Positions 1-11,366 of a stretch of DNA of 64,000 nt are shown piece after piece. The notes under the pieces were generated by a model, which saw only the letters and a program-made list of their open reading frames with translations, did no database searches and had not been told where the DNA came from. How positions within the stretch are numbered: the first letter of the stretch is position 1; each line of letters begins with the position of its first letter. Made by a program: the position numbers and the translations under genes. Source of the stretch: Saprolegnia diclina VS20 (taxonomy: Eukaryota > Oomycota > Saprolegniomycetes > Saprolegniales > Saprolegniaceae); contig NW_008246079.1 in assembly GCF_000281045.1 (NCBI RefSeq), forward strand, positions 554,230 to 618,229, in the 5' to 3' direction.

Positions 1-2456
1 ACTTTGGTCGATGCCACCGAGGTCGACGGTGGCGCCAAGTACATGCCCAAATGCACAAGCGACCGGACCTGACCTTCGAGGACGTTGGCGAGCAGCGGGC
101 CAAGCACCACGTTGTAGCTCCAGATAGCCGACGCCTTGCATGTGCCCTGCACCGCGCACGGAAACCGCTTGAAAAGCCGGCAGTTGTGGGCCAGCGTCGC
201 ATCGTCAGCGAGCAAATGCAACTGGCCCACAGGCACCAAGAGCAAATCGACGGCCTCGAGCGACGACGTGAACGCTTGGTGCACGTCGTCCGTGCGAAAG
301 CTGCCGCCCGTCATGTGCAACAGCAAGAAGGCATCGTCGGCGCCGGCGACCGCGACTTGAACTTGCGAGACGTGTACGACAACGTGTAGAGGTACGAGCG
401 TCGTATCGTCGTCGTCGTCGTTGAAGGCTGCCGTCGTTTTGGACGAAGCGGCTTTCTTGTCAAGGTCGGGTGTGATGTATTTTGTGATCTTGTCCATGGC
501 CTTCTTGTGGTACAGAAGGCGCGCCGGGTCGATCGCAACAGTGATGCTCGACAGCGTTGGTTGGGCGTCGTACTTGAGCTGAATCAAAGGCGCTTTGGAC
601 CGCAAGTGCGGGAGTGGCCCGAAAATGACGGCAAAGGGCGAGTCGGCGGACACCGTCGCATCGAGGAGCTCCACGTGCCCGACAGAAAACTCAACATTGC
701 ACTCTTGGCGTCCGTGGCCGACATGCAGATGGTGCTGCAGCGAGAACGCGATCGCACTCATATCAAAGCGGACAAACTCTTTTCGAATGACTTGCTTGGC
801 GTCGGTCAGGCTCTCTTTGGCGACCGCGACTTGGACGCGGTCCATGTTGAAGTCGAGGCCTAAGAGAATGCCGGGGGACTTGGTCGTTTTGGGCGATGTC
901 ACGGATGCTGTTGATGGCGCGGGCGCCACGGGCAGCGCGTCGTCTTCAAAGAACCACGAGCCCACGTGCTCGTACACGAGCTGGCGCTCAATGGGCTCGA
1001 GCGTCACTTGCAGCGCCGAGGTCGGTGTCACTGGGCCTGATGACGTTGGCGACGGCGGCACGGGCGGTGGCTCGGCCTTGCGCGGCGAGAAGAGCGAGAA
1101 TTTGCTACTTGTCGTCGGCGGCGTCGTGGCTGCGTGGGTCGGCGACGGCGCCGGTGACTTTTTCAAGAGGCTCCACTTGGCCGTCTTGGTCGATTCCTTG
1201 ATGTGTTTACGGCGCGTCGTCTCCATGGCGACCTCTTCTTTGGCGCAGAGACGGAAGAAGACGAGCGTCTCGGCCGTCAAGCGCGGATCGTCCTCCATCG
1301 CCTGGAGCTGCACCCCTTCGGCGGGCTCGAGCGGTGGCTTCCATGGCGCGAGGTTGAGCGACCGCGTGTACAACGGAATGTACGCGGTGCGCATCTTGAC
1401 GAGAAAGACGTATTGGCGCCACGACGGCGGCAGCGCGGTGGCTGGTAGCAGCAGCCGACGCGTCGCGTTGATAGCGTACTGCCACCACACGCGGGGGTTG
1501 CCGCGCACGCTGACGCTCGGGCGCTGCTTGCGACACTCGCTGCGCTTGAGGTACGTTTCGTGGGCGCTGAAGAAATGCAGGACGTTGGTGATGTCCTTGC
1601 ACTGGGACGGCGCGACAGCGACCACGAGGTCGGAGGCCGCGACGCGCACGCGGTAGCGCGGGATAAAGTTGTAGGACGACGCGTCGTTGTTCTCGGTGAT
1701 CTTCGCGGTCGTGCTGAACGGCTCGACGAGGTACGTCATTTGCGTGCCGCCCGTGGCTTTGGCGAGGTCCCAGTAGACGTAGCAGCTCTTGAGCTCGACG
1801 AGCTTGTGCACGAACGGCGTGTGCGAGCTCGACCGATCGAGGAACGCGACGTGGCCGTTTGCATTGGTCGTTGCGACCTTGAGCTCGTCGATCGAGATGC
1901 CAAAGCTCAGCGGATGCGACGAGACCTCCATCGACGTGTCTTCGTACCGTACGTGGATGCGCTTGAGCTCAAACGAGAGGTTTTCGAGCACCGTGTTCAT
2001 GATCTTGTCCTTGTACTTCCAGCTCGAGCTCTGCTTGGTCTTGGTCTCTGTCTTATCACGCGGACTCGTGGGCGTTGCCGAGTCCGACTTGCTCGCGCAG
2101 AGGAGCTCGCGCATGCGCAGCTCGTGCTGCTTGGCCCAGCGGAGGCGCTCGCTCTGCGTCGCCGCGTTGGCGCCTTCGTGGCACGGCCCGAGCACGAGGT
2201 AGAGGTCCTCCAAGACGACATGCACCGACTCCTTGGAGAGGCGCTTCCATGGCACCTTGATGAAGAGGTTGCCGAGCCGCCCTTCCTTGAGCACGAAGGG
2301 CAGGCGCAGCGCGTCGAGGGCCTCGCGCTTGAACTTGAGGTTGGAGAAGCAGATCTTGCCGCCGAAGAGCGCCACGCGCATGCCCTCCTTGTCGAAGCCA
2401 TCGAGCCACTCGGAGAAGTAGTCGACGACGAGCCCCTCGATGTAGCGCTCGAACAT
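1..2456 (-). CDS. VPS13: VPS13 family lipid-transfer protein, N-terminal part (runs off window)
   Basis: An uninterrupted minus-strand frame of 818 codons runs from the ATG at 2456 to the window edge, with no stop. The first residues (MFERYIEGLVVDYFSEWLDG) and the following FGGKICFSNLKFKREAL and VPWKRL stretches are the chorein/VPS13 N-terminal signature. Family knowledge: VPS13 proteins are very large (often over 3,000 residues) bridge-like proteins at organelle contact sites, carrying bulk glycerolipids through a hydrophobic groove. About residues 1-120 are the chorein region; the rest is the beginning of the extended repeating-beta-groove part, with a Ser/Pro/Thr-rich linker around residues 425-480. 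No intron is needed in this piece. The remainder of the gene lies to the left of base 1. The family assignment is secure; which paralogue it is cannot be told. Confidence 0.92.
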   Translation of the reverse strand, partial: MFERYIEGLVVDYFSEWLDGFDKEGMRVALFGGKICFSNLKFKREALDALRLPFVLKEGRLGNLFIKVPWKRLSKESVHVVLEDLYLVLGPCHEGANAATQSERLRWAKQHELRMRELLCASKSDSATPTSPRDKTETKTKQSSSWKYKDKIMNTVLENLSFELKRIHVRYEDTSMEVSSHPLSFGISIDELKVATTNANGHVAFLDRSSSHTPFVHKLVELKSCYVYWDLAKATGGTQMTYLVEPFSTTAKITENNDASSYNFIPRYRVRVAASDLVVAVAPSQCKDITNVLHFFSAHETYLKRSECRKQRPSVSVRGNPRVWWQYAINATRRLLLPATALPPSWRQYVFLVKMRTAYIPLYTRSLNLAPWKPPLEPAEGVQLQAMEDDPRLTAETLVFFRLCAKEEVAMETTRRKHIKESTKTAKWSLLKKSPAPSPTHAATTPPTTSSKFSLFSPRKAEPPPVPPSPTSSGPVTPTSALQVTLEPIERQLVYEHVGSWFFEDDALPVAPAPSTASVTSPKTTKSPGILLGLDFNMDRVQVAVAKESLTDAKQVIRKEFVRFDMSAIAFSLQHHLHVGHGRQECNVEFSVGHVELLDATVSADSPFAVIFGPLPHLRSKAPLIQLKYDAQPTLSSITVAIDPARLLYHKKAMDKITKYITPDLDKKAASSKTTAAFNDDDDDTTLVPLHVVVHVSQVQVAVAGADDAFLLLHMTGGSFRTDDVHQAFTSSLEAVDLLLVPVGQLHLLADDATLAHNCRLFKRFPCAVQGTCKASAIWSYNVVLGPLLANVLEGQVRSLVHLGMYLAPPSTSVASTK

Positions 2457-4381
2457 GCTCTTCCCGACTAACCGCTATGAAACGGATCCACATTGTAGCC
2501 AATCACGATGCGCCGAGAGCGACGATTGGTCAAAATGTGACAAACGACGACGTGGATCTTCGGGGACAACCTGTGCATTGCACGAGTTACGGATGACGGG
2601 ATGCCACACCATACAGTCTATGACTAGTAGAGTTATGTTTACGAGTGATTCGTGCAAGCTTAGTTTGTTGGCTCCATTCTCGGTCATCAAGCCGCACGGC
2701 CAGCGTCGTTCCCAAGGGTGCTCGACGAAGAAGCCTCGGGGCGATGTACTGGTGCGTTGTAGGCCAAGAAGGCGACGCAAAGCTAATGAATTAGTCTTCG
2801 CTTCGCGCATCGAGAACCAAAGCTCTCAATAGTTTGGCTTCAGGTCGGCTGAGGAAAGGGGGTCTTTGGAATGGATGGCATCAGTCGTTTAGGATGCTTC
2901 CTTGGGTGGTGCGAAGGGTTGGCGCACTTCGATATCAGAGGGATCAAAGTACAACAACAATACCCTTGGCTTGGAGTACCTCCGACGATGATGGCTCCAG
3001 TAGCAAAGCCCATTATGGAAGCGTGGTGGAAGGTCATACGACGACACAGGCACTGCCGTCACCAGTATCACGATGGCTAGGATTGCGTCCAAAACACCAA
3101 GTAATCTGAAGAAAGCCCGAGAAGCAAAGTGTCGAGGGAGGATTTGCGGTCGCTTGATTGGGACCTATCATCCACGCTGGCGTGCGATGGAGCAAGCAGA
3201 ACGAGGAGCACACGCCAATATATAACTCCATCCAACGCCGATACAGTCGACGCAACGCAGCCATTCGATTCGATTATGCTAGTGTTCCAGCGTCGATGAC
3301 CGCGAAAGCAAGCGCTGAATCATAATGCACAGATGAATTTGCGACATGCAACGTGAGGATCCTCTGCATGATTGCACTGGGAAGAGCGATTTCAATCGAA
3401 AATATTTGATGCGAGAAGATGGGTGCGCCCACGCGGCCTTGTCGCCGGCGTTCAGTTGCGGCGAACGCGCTTCGAGTAGCTTCAGAACGTCGTCTCGTTG
3501 TACAGTGTACTCGCGAAAGAGAGAACGAGAGCTCTTGACCACGCATTTTTGGCCAAGTGCTGGGACAAAGCGGGACGAAGATCGCGCGTTATAACTGTAC
3601 CAAGCGTGTTATGGATGCGCTCGATACACTTCAACAATCGCCACGATGGATCGACAGGGTGTGGACCACGGCCGAACGAGCGCGAACGCATGCCCGACGT
3701 CGTCTTCAACTCGACGCCACACTTCCCACTAACACGATGAACCTCTATCTAAAATGCATCTACTTCTCTCGCATCGTGGCAAATGAGATGGCAAAGGTCA
3801 AATCTACACGTCGCCCGATTCTGGCGTGCGACGTGGTTGCGTCTCTGGTCGTCTCGAGCTTCCTCCTTGAAGGCACGTACACGGTACAGTCGCGCTTGTT
3901 GAACGAACGCGGTGGGCGCAATTGCGGCCCCGAGTTCAAGAAGCGCGAGCGATGAACCATCCAAAAGGAGCTGCAAAGGCCGCGTGCCATACATTGGCGA
4001 GGTTGAGTTGATCACAAGCGGCGCTGCTCCGCCCAGATGGTCCCGGAGCAAATTCACGCCGTTGTATCCTTGCGTCGGCTTATTTTCTCATCGGAATCTT
4101 ATCCGCGCAGCCTTTCTTTGGCGACGCATTTTATTCGTCTTTTTTTATTGTCACTTGCGCTTTGTAGCAAAAGACAATAAAACGAATTTGATTTCGAGAT
4201 TTTGTTTTGGTTCAAGAAAAGCCGAGCCGAAATTAAAAGCTTGAAGGTGTCAAGCGTTGGCGACGCATACTGAAATCAAGTCATTTTCTAGCCAGGGCCA
4301 ATATCTTGAAGTTGCGCCCAGCTGGCTCCGCAAAGATTGAATCGGTCGCTGGGCTTGGTCGGCCCACAACAGGTTTTTGAG
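2457..4381. other. Intergenic region between VPS13 and the TAZ/PWWP gene
   Basis: About 1.9 kb between two divergent gene starts. Only short open frames on either strand, none longer than about 130 codons, none with a recognisable motif, and most lacking an ATG in a sensible context. The last 300 bp before 4382 are AT-rich and are probably the promoter side of the TAZ/PWWP gene. I see no gene here. Confidence 0.5.
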
Positions 4382-5761
4382 ATGACGTTCCCCATCACGT
4401 TCCGTGGCTGGCGCCAGCCTGCCGTCGCGCGACCGCCCTTTGAGCCTCGCCGCGCCTGGCGCCGCGCCTTCCTCGTGCTCCAGATCCTCCGCGCGCTCCG
4501 CATCCTCGGCGAGCGCGCCGCCGCCCGACGGGCGTACCTCGAGAAGCAGCAGATGTACATGTACGGGTCGGGCACACCGCGCTGTGCGACGCCGGGTTGT
4601 AGCTCCAACTGGTACTATGTGCAGAAGAACGGCCACTGCACGGCCTGCAACGCGAACCGGACGCGCCAAGCGCCCGACTTTAGTATGATGGACACGCTCC
4701 GCCGCGCGGTCGATAAGGTCAAGACGGCGATCCGCGGCAACAAGGAAGACGAAGACATGGCCGGTGGCCTCGCCGACGAAGAGTATGCGATGATGCAGCA
4801 AGTCGAGTGGCAGCAGGAAGCCTCCAAGCCGCACGCGCCCGTCTTCTCTCAGCCCAACGCGAACGGCACATCGTCGCTGAGCCTAAGCAACCTCCGTTTG
4901 CACTACAACCTCTCGCGCATGCCGCCGCAGACCAACACATCCTCAAGCCTTCTCGACAGCAAGGTCGTCGACCAGCTCGTGCGCCACGCGTCGTCGTGCG
5001 CGGCCGCCGACGAAGGGCATTTGTGCCCGACGGGCGGCTGCGCCGAAATGCGCCGCGTACTCCATCACACAACCGTGCACCCGTACGCGGAGCCCAACTG
5101 CACCGACTGCATCAAGACGTACCGGATCCTCATTAGCCACTCGGAGCGCTGTGGCTTCGAGTCGTGCCTTGTCCCGCGATGTGAAGCGGTCAAGCTGCAC
5201 CTCCAACGCAAGGCGCAGACACAGATGGTGCTGCCAGCGCCTCCCGCCGACGGCCCGCAGCTCTGCTGGGTGCGGACGCCGCAGATGTCGTGGTGGCCTG
5301 CGATCCAGTACCCGCTCAACTACCCGTTGCCGCAGCTGCCGCAGTATGTGCTCGACCAGTACCAGGAGGGTTGCCAAATTGTGTGCTTTCTCGGCGACCG
5401 CCAGTTTGCCTGCATCCACCAGCAGTACATCATGCCATGGAGTCAGCCGGCGCAGCCGACCGTCGTGCCCAACGCCGAGGTGTGCACGCACCCAGTGTGC
5501 GAAGACCTCCGGAGCTGCCTCGGGTACGTTGCGCCGTGCATCTTCCTTACGCACGCCAAGCAACACCAACACCAGCCAACAACGGTGTCGCTGCCGCCAC
5601 TGCCGCCGCAAGCTCCGCGGACGGGCCTGCCCTCGCTCCAGTCGATCTTCTCGCGCGAGTCCAAGCCGCTGGCGCAGCCGCCGGCGTACGACGGCATCAT
5701 GTACTCACCGGAAGTGCACATGAAGAAGCGCAAGCTCATCCAGACGTTCAACCGGGCCTAG
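4382..5761 (+). CDS. A20-like, TAZ and PWWP domain protein (probable chromatin or transcription cofactor)
   Basis: A single exon of 459 codons, started at the ATG at 4382; the frame is open further upstream but only through a TTG. Near residues 68-89 there is a C-x4-C-x12-C-x2-C group that resembles an A20-type zinc finger. Residues about 200-277 are rich in Cys and His in the spacing of a TAZ zinc finger (CBP/p300 type), which in other proteins binds acidic transactivation peptides. Residues about 294-353 (CWVRTP...SWWPAIQYP...CFLGDRQFACI) form a PWWP-like fold, a reader of methylated histone tails and DNA. The C-terminus is Pro/Gln-rich with a basic KKRKL patch, a possible nuclear signal. 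Role in chromatin-linked transcription is inferred from the domains; no catalytic domain is present. Confidence 0.8.
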   Translation: MTFPITFRGWRQPAVARPPFEPRRAWRRAFLVLQILRALRILGERAAARRAYLEKQQMYMYGSGTPRCATPGCSSNWYYVQKNGHCTACNANRTRQAPDFSMMDTLRRAVDKVKTAIRGNKEDEDMAGGLADEEYAMMQQVEWQQEASKPHAPVFSQPNANGTSSLSLSNLRLHYNLSRMPPQTNTSSSLLDSKVVDQLVRHASSCAAADEGHLCPTGGCAEMRRVLHHTTVHPYAEPNCTDCIKTYRILISHSERCGFESCLVPRCEAVKLHLQRKAQTQMVLPAPPADGPQLCWVRTPQMSWWPAIQYPLNYPLPQLPQYVLDQYQEGCQIVCFLGDRQFACIHQQYIMPWSQPAQPTVVPNAEVCTHPVCEDLRSCLGYVAPCIFLTHAKQHQHQPTTVSLPPLPPQAPRTGLPSLQSIFSRESKPLAQPPAYDGIMYSPEVHMKKRKLIQTFNRA

Positions 5762-6397
5762 ATGCGCCATGGTATACACTACATGTAAGGTAGGAGACAA
5801 GAAGGGCCGGCAGTAGGTAGCCATAGCAGCGACCGGCCATGTGTGTTGTAGTAGCCACTATTTAGGACCATAACGCGAAGACAGCATTCGTCTTTCTTCC
5901 GATGACGACAATGGCCTCGTACGCTGCCACGTTGTGCAACAAACATTTGCGGCCGACCAGGTGGCACATGCCATTTTTAAAAAGCCAGACAGAATTCGCT
6001 TACAAAGTACAATTGCGAAGATCGCAACTCGCGGAAACCAGAGGGGATGCAAGTAGTAGCCGCGCGATGGCTTGTCGGCAACGCAATAGCGTGTCTTTAT
6101 TGCGCGCCTAGACGCGTGCCAGGAGTGCGCAGACACGACAGTGAGGTCGCTATGGTCCCATAACACCAGCAGACCACTGTTGTGCGGAGAGGTGGACGGT
6201 CGCGACAGCGCTGGCTCGTCAGCTTGGCACGTCGAGGTCGCGGCCGTGGACGCAGGAGACGTGAGGCTGCCATGTTGACGCAGCAACGCCGTGGCACCGC
6301 CCGTATAACGGTGTGTACTCATGTGTGGGAATGGCTCCGGGTGGGCACTCCGGGTGCGAATCGTGGCAAAAATAGGAACAAAGAAACCGGAAGCACG
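5762..6397. other. Intergenic region
   Basis: 636 bp between two plus-strand genes. Open frames on both strands are short and have no motif. The last 50 bp before 6398 are A-rich and fit a promoter or 5' leader. Nothing else recognised. Confidence 0.45.
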
Positions 6398-8094
6398 ATG
6401 GACATTGCCGCCGAGCCGGTCTTGGCGTCGCTCCAGCGCTTCGAGGACGCCGCCGTGGCGCCGTCACCTGCGAGCGAGCCCATGACGCTGGGCGATGACA
6501 GCAGCTACCGCGAGAGCACGCTGGGCTACGTGCTGCCCTTTCTCTCGGTGCCCGAGCTCTTTGTAGTGACGCAGCTCAACAAGGAGATCGAGCGCTTCTG
6601 CGAGGTCGAGTGGAAGGAGCGCGTACTCGGTCTCTACGGCCACGTGCGCTACAGTGCGGCGTCGTACCGGCGCATCTTTGCGCTGCGCACCTTCTTCTCG
6701 CGCAAACTTGCGTCCAACGTCTCGGCGCGGGTGTACCTCATGAACGCAGCTGGCGACACGACCTTCTTCCGGATCGACCACGGACGCAGCCTCATGTGCT
6801 CGCGCGAGCGCGCGTCCGTGTACAACCGCTGCGAGCGTACGATTGCATGTTGCATCGTGCATGCACTCAGCCTGCCTAGGCATGTTTGACCTCTCACTCC
6901 GCATCAACCGCTCGATCCAGGAGATCTCGGCGCTCATCGGCCTCGTCTCGCTCGACGAAGCGCGCGACTTGCTCAACGAACACATGAACCTCATGGCGTC
7001 GGTCGCTGCGCTGCGCGGGTCGCTTCTCTTTGAGAGCGAGCTCTTCCAGGTCTTCTTTTTCAATTTGCCTGCAGATGCACGTTGGTCATATTCGAGTGTT
7101 CTGCCGTGTAAAGGTGTTTCCGGCGCCCGTGCTACTGGACGCCAACGTGCTTTTGCGCGGCAACCACGCGCTCGACGACCCGTCGTTCCAGGGCGTGCCC
7201 CTCATGATGCAGCTCTGGGTCTCGCTCGACTCGGTCGTGTACCGACCGCTCTCAGTGCCCATCATGCTCGACTGCAACGAGCTAGCGACCGGTGCGTCAT
7301 CTTGCGTTGCATTTCGCGTCATAAGCTCTACTAGGGCACAAGACGGTGCGCTTCCACGAGCTCGCCGGGATGACCATCGACATTGATGACAACAGCATCC
7401 GGTACCGACTTCAAGCGGAACCCACCCTTTCCTATGTCGCGGTTTATATTGTAGGCACAACTTGCAGCCCAACCACTTGTGCATGAACGTGCTCGCGAGC
7501 AACACGTACCTTCTCTACCTCTTCAACCCGACGTCGTTTCGCCCGCTCGACTGGAGCTACGAAACCGGGCTGCGCATCGGTACTCCATTATGGCTACATT
7601 TGGACGTAGAGCTCAAAACATACTACGTAGCGGGCCACACGCATCTATTGCCGCATCAGAGAGAAGGCGTCTTCCTCAACGGAGCCTCGAGCGCCCTTCG
7701 CGTCTTCCTCTCGTACGGCAAACTCGCCGACGACCGCGCGGGTGGCAGCGCGAGTGCGCCGCTCGGGATCGCGTGCAGCGAAGGCGACGTAGCCTTTACG
7801 TTTAGCATCATTGCGTGCAACCGGCTCACGCAAGCGAAGCGGCTCGTGGTCTCGCAAGCGATGCGGCTGTCGTTGCCACCGGCACAGTACGTGGTGATAT
7901 TGATAGATTGATAGTTGAAGAGTCGCACTAGTCGGTCGGCCAAGACGGAGCGGCACGCGCACCTGGCCAACGACGCGGTCATTTGCTACAGCTTTGATGC
8001 GGCCAACGTGCTTCAGTACGTCGAGTTTGCGATCGGGTTTGAGGCGCTTCTCGACGCGCTCGATATTGCGTCGTTTGTTCTTCCCCAACCCTAG
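6398..8094 (+). CDS. F-box-like domain protein, six exons
   Basis: Predicted exons 6398-6836, 6880-7049, 7114-7291, 7335-7401, 7455-7886 and 7932-8094 give 482 residues ending in TAG at 8092. Introns are 43, 64, 43, 53 and 45 nt. Residues about 38-75 (GYVLPFLSVPELFVVTQLNK, then EIERFCEVEWKERV) look like an F-box helix bundle, the part that binds SKP1 in SCF ubiquitin ligases. The remainder is a mixed region with no repeat or motif that I recognise; it would be the substrate-binding part if the F-box reading is right. The second intron could instead end at 7074 (25 nt), which would add 13 residues, but 25 nt is far below every other intron here. Confidence 0.65.
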
Positions 8095-8455
8095 TTGATT
8101 CTCCATTTTGTCTCTTTTCAATTCGAATGACCTTAATCACATCCAGTTGCAGAAGACAGAGCTGCTTGTGCACGTCGACACGGAAGGACAAGAGGTTGCG
8201 TCTTCCTCTCACGTCCCGTCATCGACACGCGAGCAAACATGTGGCGCATGGATGGTCGTCGTTTTGTATCAAGTGGTGCTCGTCCCAGAAGAGCATGTGC
8301 GCTGGGAACGTAGCTTTGACATATGCATGACGACGACCGCGTCATCGCTATATGCATCTTGCAGAAGCGCCATGCTGCCACTTCACTCCCAAAACTGTCG
8401 AGTCCATGGACATTCGATGGGTTTAGGGTCTTGCGAGAGCGTTGTTGGCGGCTTC
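8095..8455. other. Intergenic region between convergent genes
   Basis: 361 bp between the 3' ends of the F-box-like gene and the PhoD-like gene. No gene, repeat or RNA recognised. Confidence 0.45.
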
Positions 8456-10339
8456 CTAGTCGCGCTTGGCGGGGCGGGTGTGCTTGTTGCGCACGAGCAG
8501 GAGACCGACGAGGCCGAGCACGAGACTGGCCAGCGCCGCCAGCTCCAACGGCGACGCACGAAGCCACTTGGTCAGCGCGCGCGAGTAGAGCTTCCGGATG
8601 CCACGCGTGAGCTGGCGCACAAAGATCGGCGGCGGGTAAAACGCGGTCCCGGCCACCGGATGACACGTGTCGAACGCCAAGAGCTCGTCGTCGTGCAAGT
8701 TGCGACCGCTGTAGCGCAGACAAATACGACTGCCATCGTCGTCGAATCGCATCAAACCAAAGCGTCCTAGACCGTGTCGGCTTGGACCATATGCAAGCAG
8801 TGAGTGCGTACCCGAGCCAGGGATCGCACCATGGCTGTACGGCCCGCCCTTGATCGAGCCCGGACGGCCCAGCGCAGCTGCGTGGAACGTCGGGAGGTGC
8901 CCAGGACTGTGGCTGCCGTCGTCCACCGCCAGCATATGCGCGTCACCGCTCGCAATCACAATCGGGACGCGCGTGTTGAGGTCGTGTTCGGTGAGAAAGG
9001 CCACAAGCTCGGCTTGCTCGTACTTGAAATGGCTACATTCACACTCTGTCATAAGACAATATCTTCCACATGTGAGCACGCACCCCCACTTGCGCTCGTC
9101 GTCGATCCACGGCATCGTGTTTACCCACACGATCAGGCCCACGGCGCTCTCTGGCGACGAAGCAGCGAGCTACAGAGCCGACGACTGAGCATGTTGGGGT
9201 CCCATCGGAGTCAACGCACCAGTTCTCGCTTGAACCAGAGCTTTTGCGCAGGCCCCAAGACGGACTTGGTGGGTACATCGGGGTCCGTGTTGGGCGTGCG
9301 CTGCGAGCGCAGGTCGGTCACAAGAAAGCGAACGCGCCCGATGGTAAAGGCTTGCTGAATCGGACGCTCCTCCGGTGCAATGGCGCCGGGCCTAGTCATG
9401 TGCTGTCGATTGGAGCCTGCGGTGCGTCGGCGTACTTGTCCTGCAGCGGGTAGTGCGGTACGTATTCTCGGTAGACTTGAAGCGACGCTTCTCGACCTGG
9501 CGCGGTGCCATCGCTGTTGTCCGGACCGAAGTCGTGGTCGTCCCACATGTACGCCATCGGTAGATCCATACCGAGCATCGCCTAGAGAGAGTTAGGTCGT
9601 TGACGTTGGCGATATGGACGTGTACCTTGCCTGCAGGCGACGCAAACATGGTTTCGTACGCACTTCGGAACACTTGGACGTCGTTGACTTCAATGTTGTC
9701 GTAGTGGAGGTCGCCCATGTGCAGGAAGAAGAGCGGGTTGTGCTTGGCAATGGTCTCAAAGACCTTTGGGTTCGAGTCTTGGTCGGCGCACGATGAAAAA
9801 GCAATCTCAAACGACGTGGGGGTTCCTGGAGCCGGCGGTAGCGAGATCGCGCCTGTCTGCGCCTTGAGCACCCTGGCCACAGCCCGCATGATGACTAGAT
9901 CGAGGAGGACGCGAGCAAACGTACGTGTCGGCGCCATACCGCACTTCGTACTGCATCGGCCCGGGCACCAGGTCCTGCGCGCAACGACGGTTAGCTCGAG
10001 CAGGACACGGTGGCATACCGTGGCGTGGAAGTCGAGGAGCCATGTCGATGGCCCCATGGCTTGCTTGGTGGCTTCGTACACGCTAGCTGCACCGGCCGCC
10101 TAGTGCATGCAGTACAGCTTCTGCACCATACGGGTCATGTCTACCTGCATCACGTGGAGCTGGACTGCGTCGGGACTGCAGCCGGGATCCGTCATGCTCG
10201 TAGAGACGCGGAGACGGAGCGACGAGCTGGTCATGGCGCCGCTCCAGACCCAGTTGACGGTCGCATCATCGCACGTCATGGCCATCGCGGCTGGCGCCAA
10301 GGCGACGAGGGCCATTGCCTTCTGCAGCAGCATCATCAT
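8456..10339 (-). CDS. PhoD-like metallophosphatase, secreted/membrane-anchored, nine exons
   Basis: Predicted exons on the complement: 10145-10339, 10019-10099, 9925-9974, 9626-9872, 9436-9581, 9220-9391, 9084-9169, 8812-9032, 8456-8766, giving 502 residues. The N-terminus is a signal peptide (MMMLLQ then an Ala/Leu run ending AMA). The family signature is clear: SFEIAFSSCADQ, GDLHYDN near residue 162, WDDHDFG, and ASGDAHM, which carry the metal ligands of PhoD alkaline phosphatases (phosphomono- and diesterases). Residues about 470-495 (LAALASLVLGLVGLLLV) are a C-terminal membrane helix followed by a basic tail, so the enzyme probably faces the lumen or outside. Several introns are multiples of three and could be read through, but splicing them restores the family motif spacing. 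A second family member lies at 61615-63378. Confidence 0.85.
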
Positions 10340-10510
10340 CCTGGTCGGAAATCGACTTGTGCGTTGTGGTGGGTTGGGTGCCAAATTCGCCAACGATGAT
10401 TGGTCAAAAACAAACGTAACGAGCCAATGACGTGCGTCACGCGCTCGAGTTTGCACTTGGATCTTGGACGATCGCAGTCGCGATTTCCCGAGCAAGAAGA
10501 CAAGACAAGC

Positions 10511-11152
10511 ATGGCGAAGAAGAGCGCGTGGACGGCCCCGCGGAAGGAGGAAGACGCATGGAAGAGCAGCGCCCAAGACGACGACGACCATGCGCAGGAA
10601 GCGGAAGACGAGACCTCGCTCTGCACGTACAAGTTCGGCAAGTGCTTGAACCCGCGGACGCGCAAGATCAACGGGACGCTCCATTCGCTCTGCTCCATGC
10701 ACCGCATGCGCCAGAACGCCCATCAACTCAAGAGCGACCGGAAGCGACGCGAGAAGCAGCGAACGAACGACTCGGGCGCGTCGTCTTCGTCGTCCGAGCC
10801 CATGTCATCGACGCCGACGATCGTCGACAACGCGCTCCTTCTCTCGCTCAAGCACGATGTCGAGACGCTCATTCGACTCGTCAAGACCGTCCTCAACCAG
10901 TCCGCGAACGCCAACGTGGACACGTGCTGGAGCCTCCTCTCGCTCCACGAGCAGCGCCCGACCCAAAACGCAGGCGAGAGCTTTCTCGAGCTCCACACGG
11001 AAGGGCAGTCCCCGGACGACGTGCTGCACTTCAGCACCGCGCCCTTCGAGTGGCCAGCGCTGCAGCTCCCGCTCGATAAGCCTGCCGAGGCGCAAGCGCA
11101 GCTTCCATCCTTGCTCGACCGCTCGCGCAGCCCGCACGAGACGGCCATCTGA
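10511..11152 (+). CDS. Conserved Cys/His-motif protein, function unknown
   Basis: Single exon, 213 residues from the ATG at 10511. Residues about 39-85 contain a compact motif: C-x5-KC-x-NPR-x-KING-x-LHSLC-x2-HR-x3-N, followed by a strongly basic DRKRREKQR patch. The spacing of three Cys and two His suggests a small zinc-binding fold next to a nuclear localisation signal. I recall this block as recurrent in oomycete hypothetical proteins, but cannot name a characterised member. The rest is low-complexity Ser with a short predicted helix (residues about 110-135), ending in a Pro/Leu-rich tail. It lies head to head with the PhoD-like gene, starts 171 bp apart, so they may share a promoter. Confidence 0.7.
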   Translation: MAKKSAWTAPRKEEDAWKSSAQDDDDHAQEAEDETSLCTYKFGKCLNPRTRKINGTLHSLCSMHRMRQNAHQLKSDRKRREKQRTNDSGASSSSSEPMSSTPTIVDNALLLSLKHDVETLIRLVKTVLNQSANANVDTCWSLLSLHEQRPTQNAGESFLELHTEGQSPDDVLHFSTAPFEWPALQLPLDKPAEAQAQLPSLLDRSRSPHETAI

Positions 11153-11366
11153 CTCGTCCGGGTCGCCCGCATGTCGTCGCCGCTGCATTATTTATATTCG
11201 ATTCCCCAACTAACTATCTAGGGCCGAAGACTATTCGACCCGTCAACCTTGTTTCATGCACTGTCTGGTACTGCCCAGAGCAGCAAGACTCCACCTCGGG
11301 TATGCAAGAAGGACAAGGAGGAGGGTCTGTTAAATAGAATACGCCAGCAACATGTCTCTTCTTCTA

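Noticed and set aside
595-1656. Plus-strand ORF of 353 codons opposite VPS13
   Set aside because: Antisense shadow in GC-rich coding DNA; the minus-strand VPS13 frame is clear and the plus frame has no motif.
2840-3092. Short minus-strand frames with hydrophobic stretches near 3000
   Set aside because: Two overlapping frames each give a membrane-like run; no continuous gene can be built.
7050-7074. 25-nt intron in the F-box-like gene
   Set aside because: Gives a valid frame, but all other introns are about 39-64 nt; the 64-nt alternative ending at 7113 is equally in frame.
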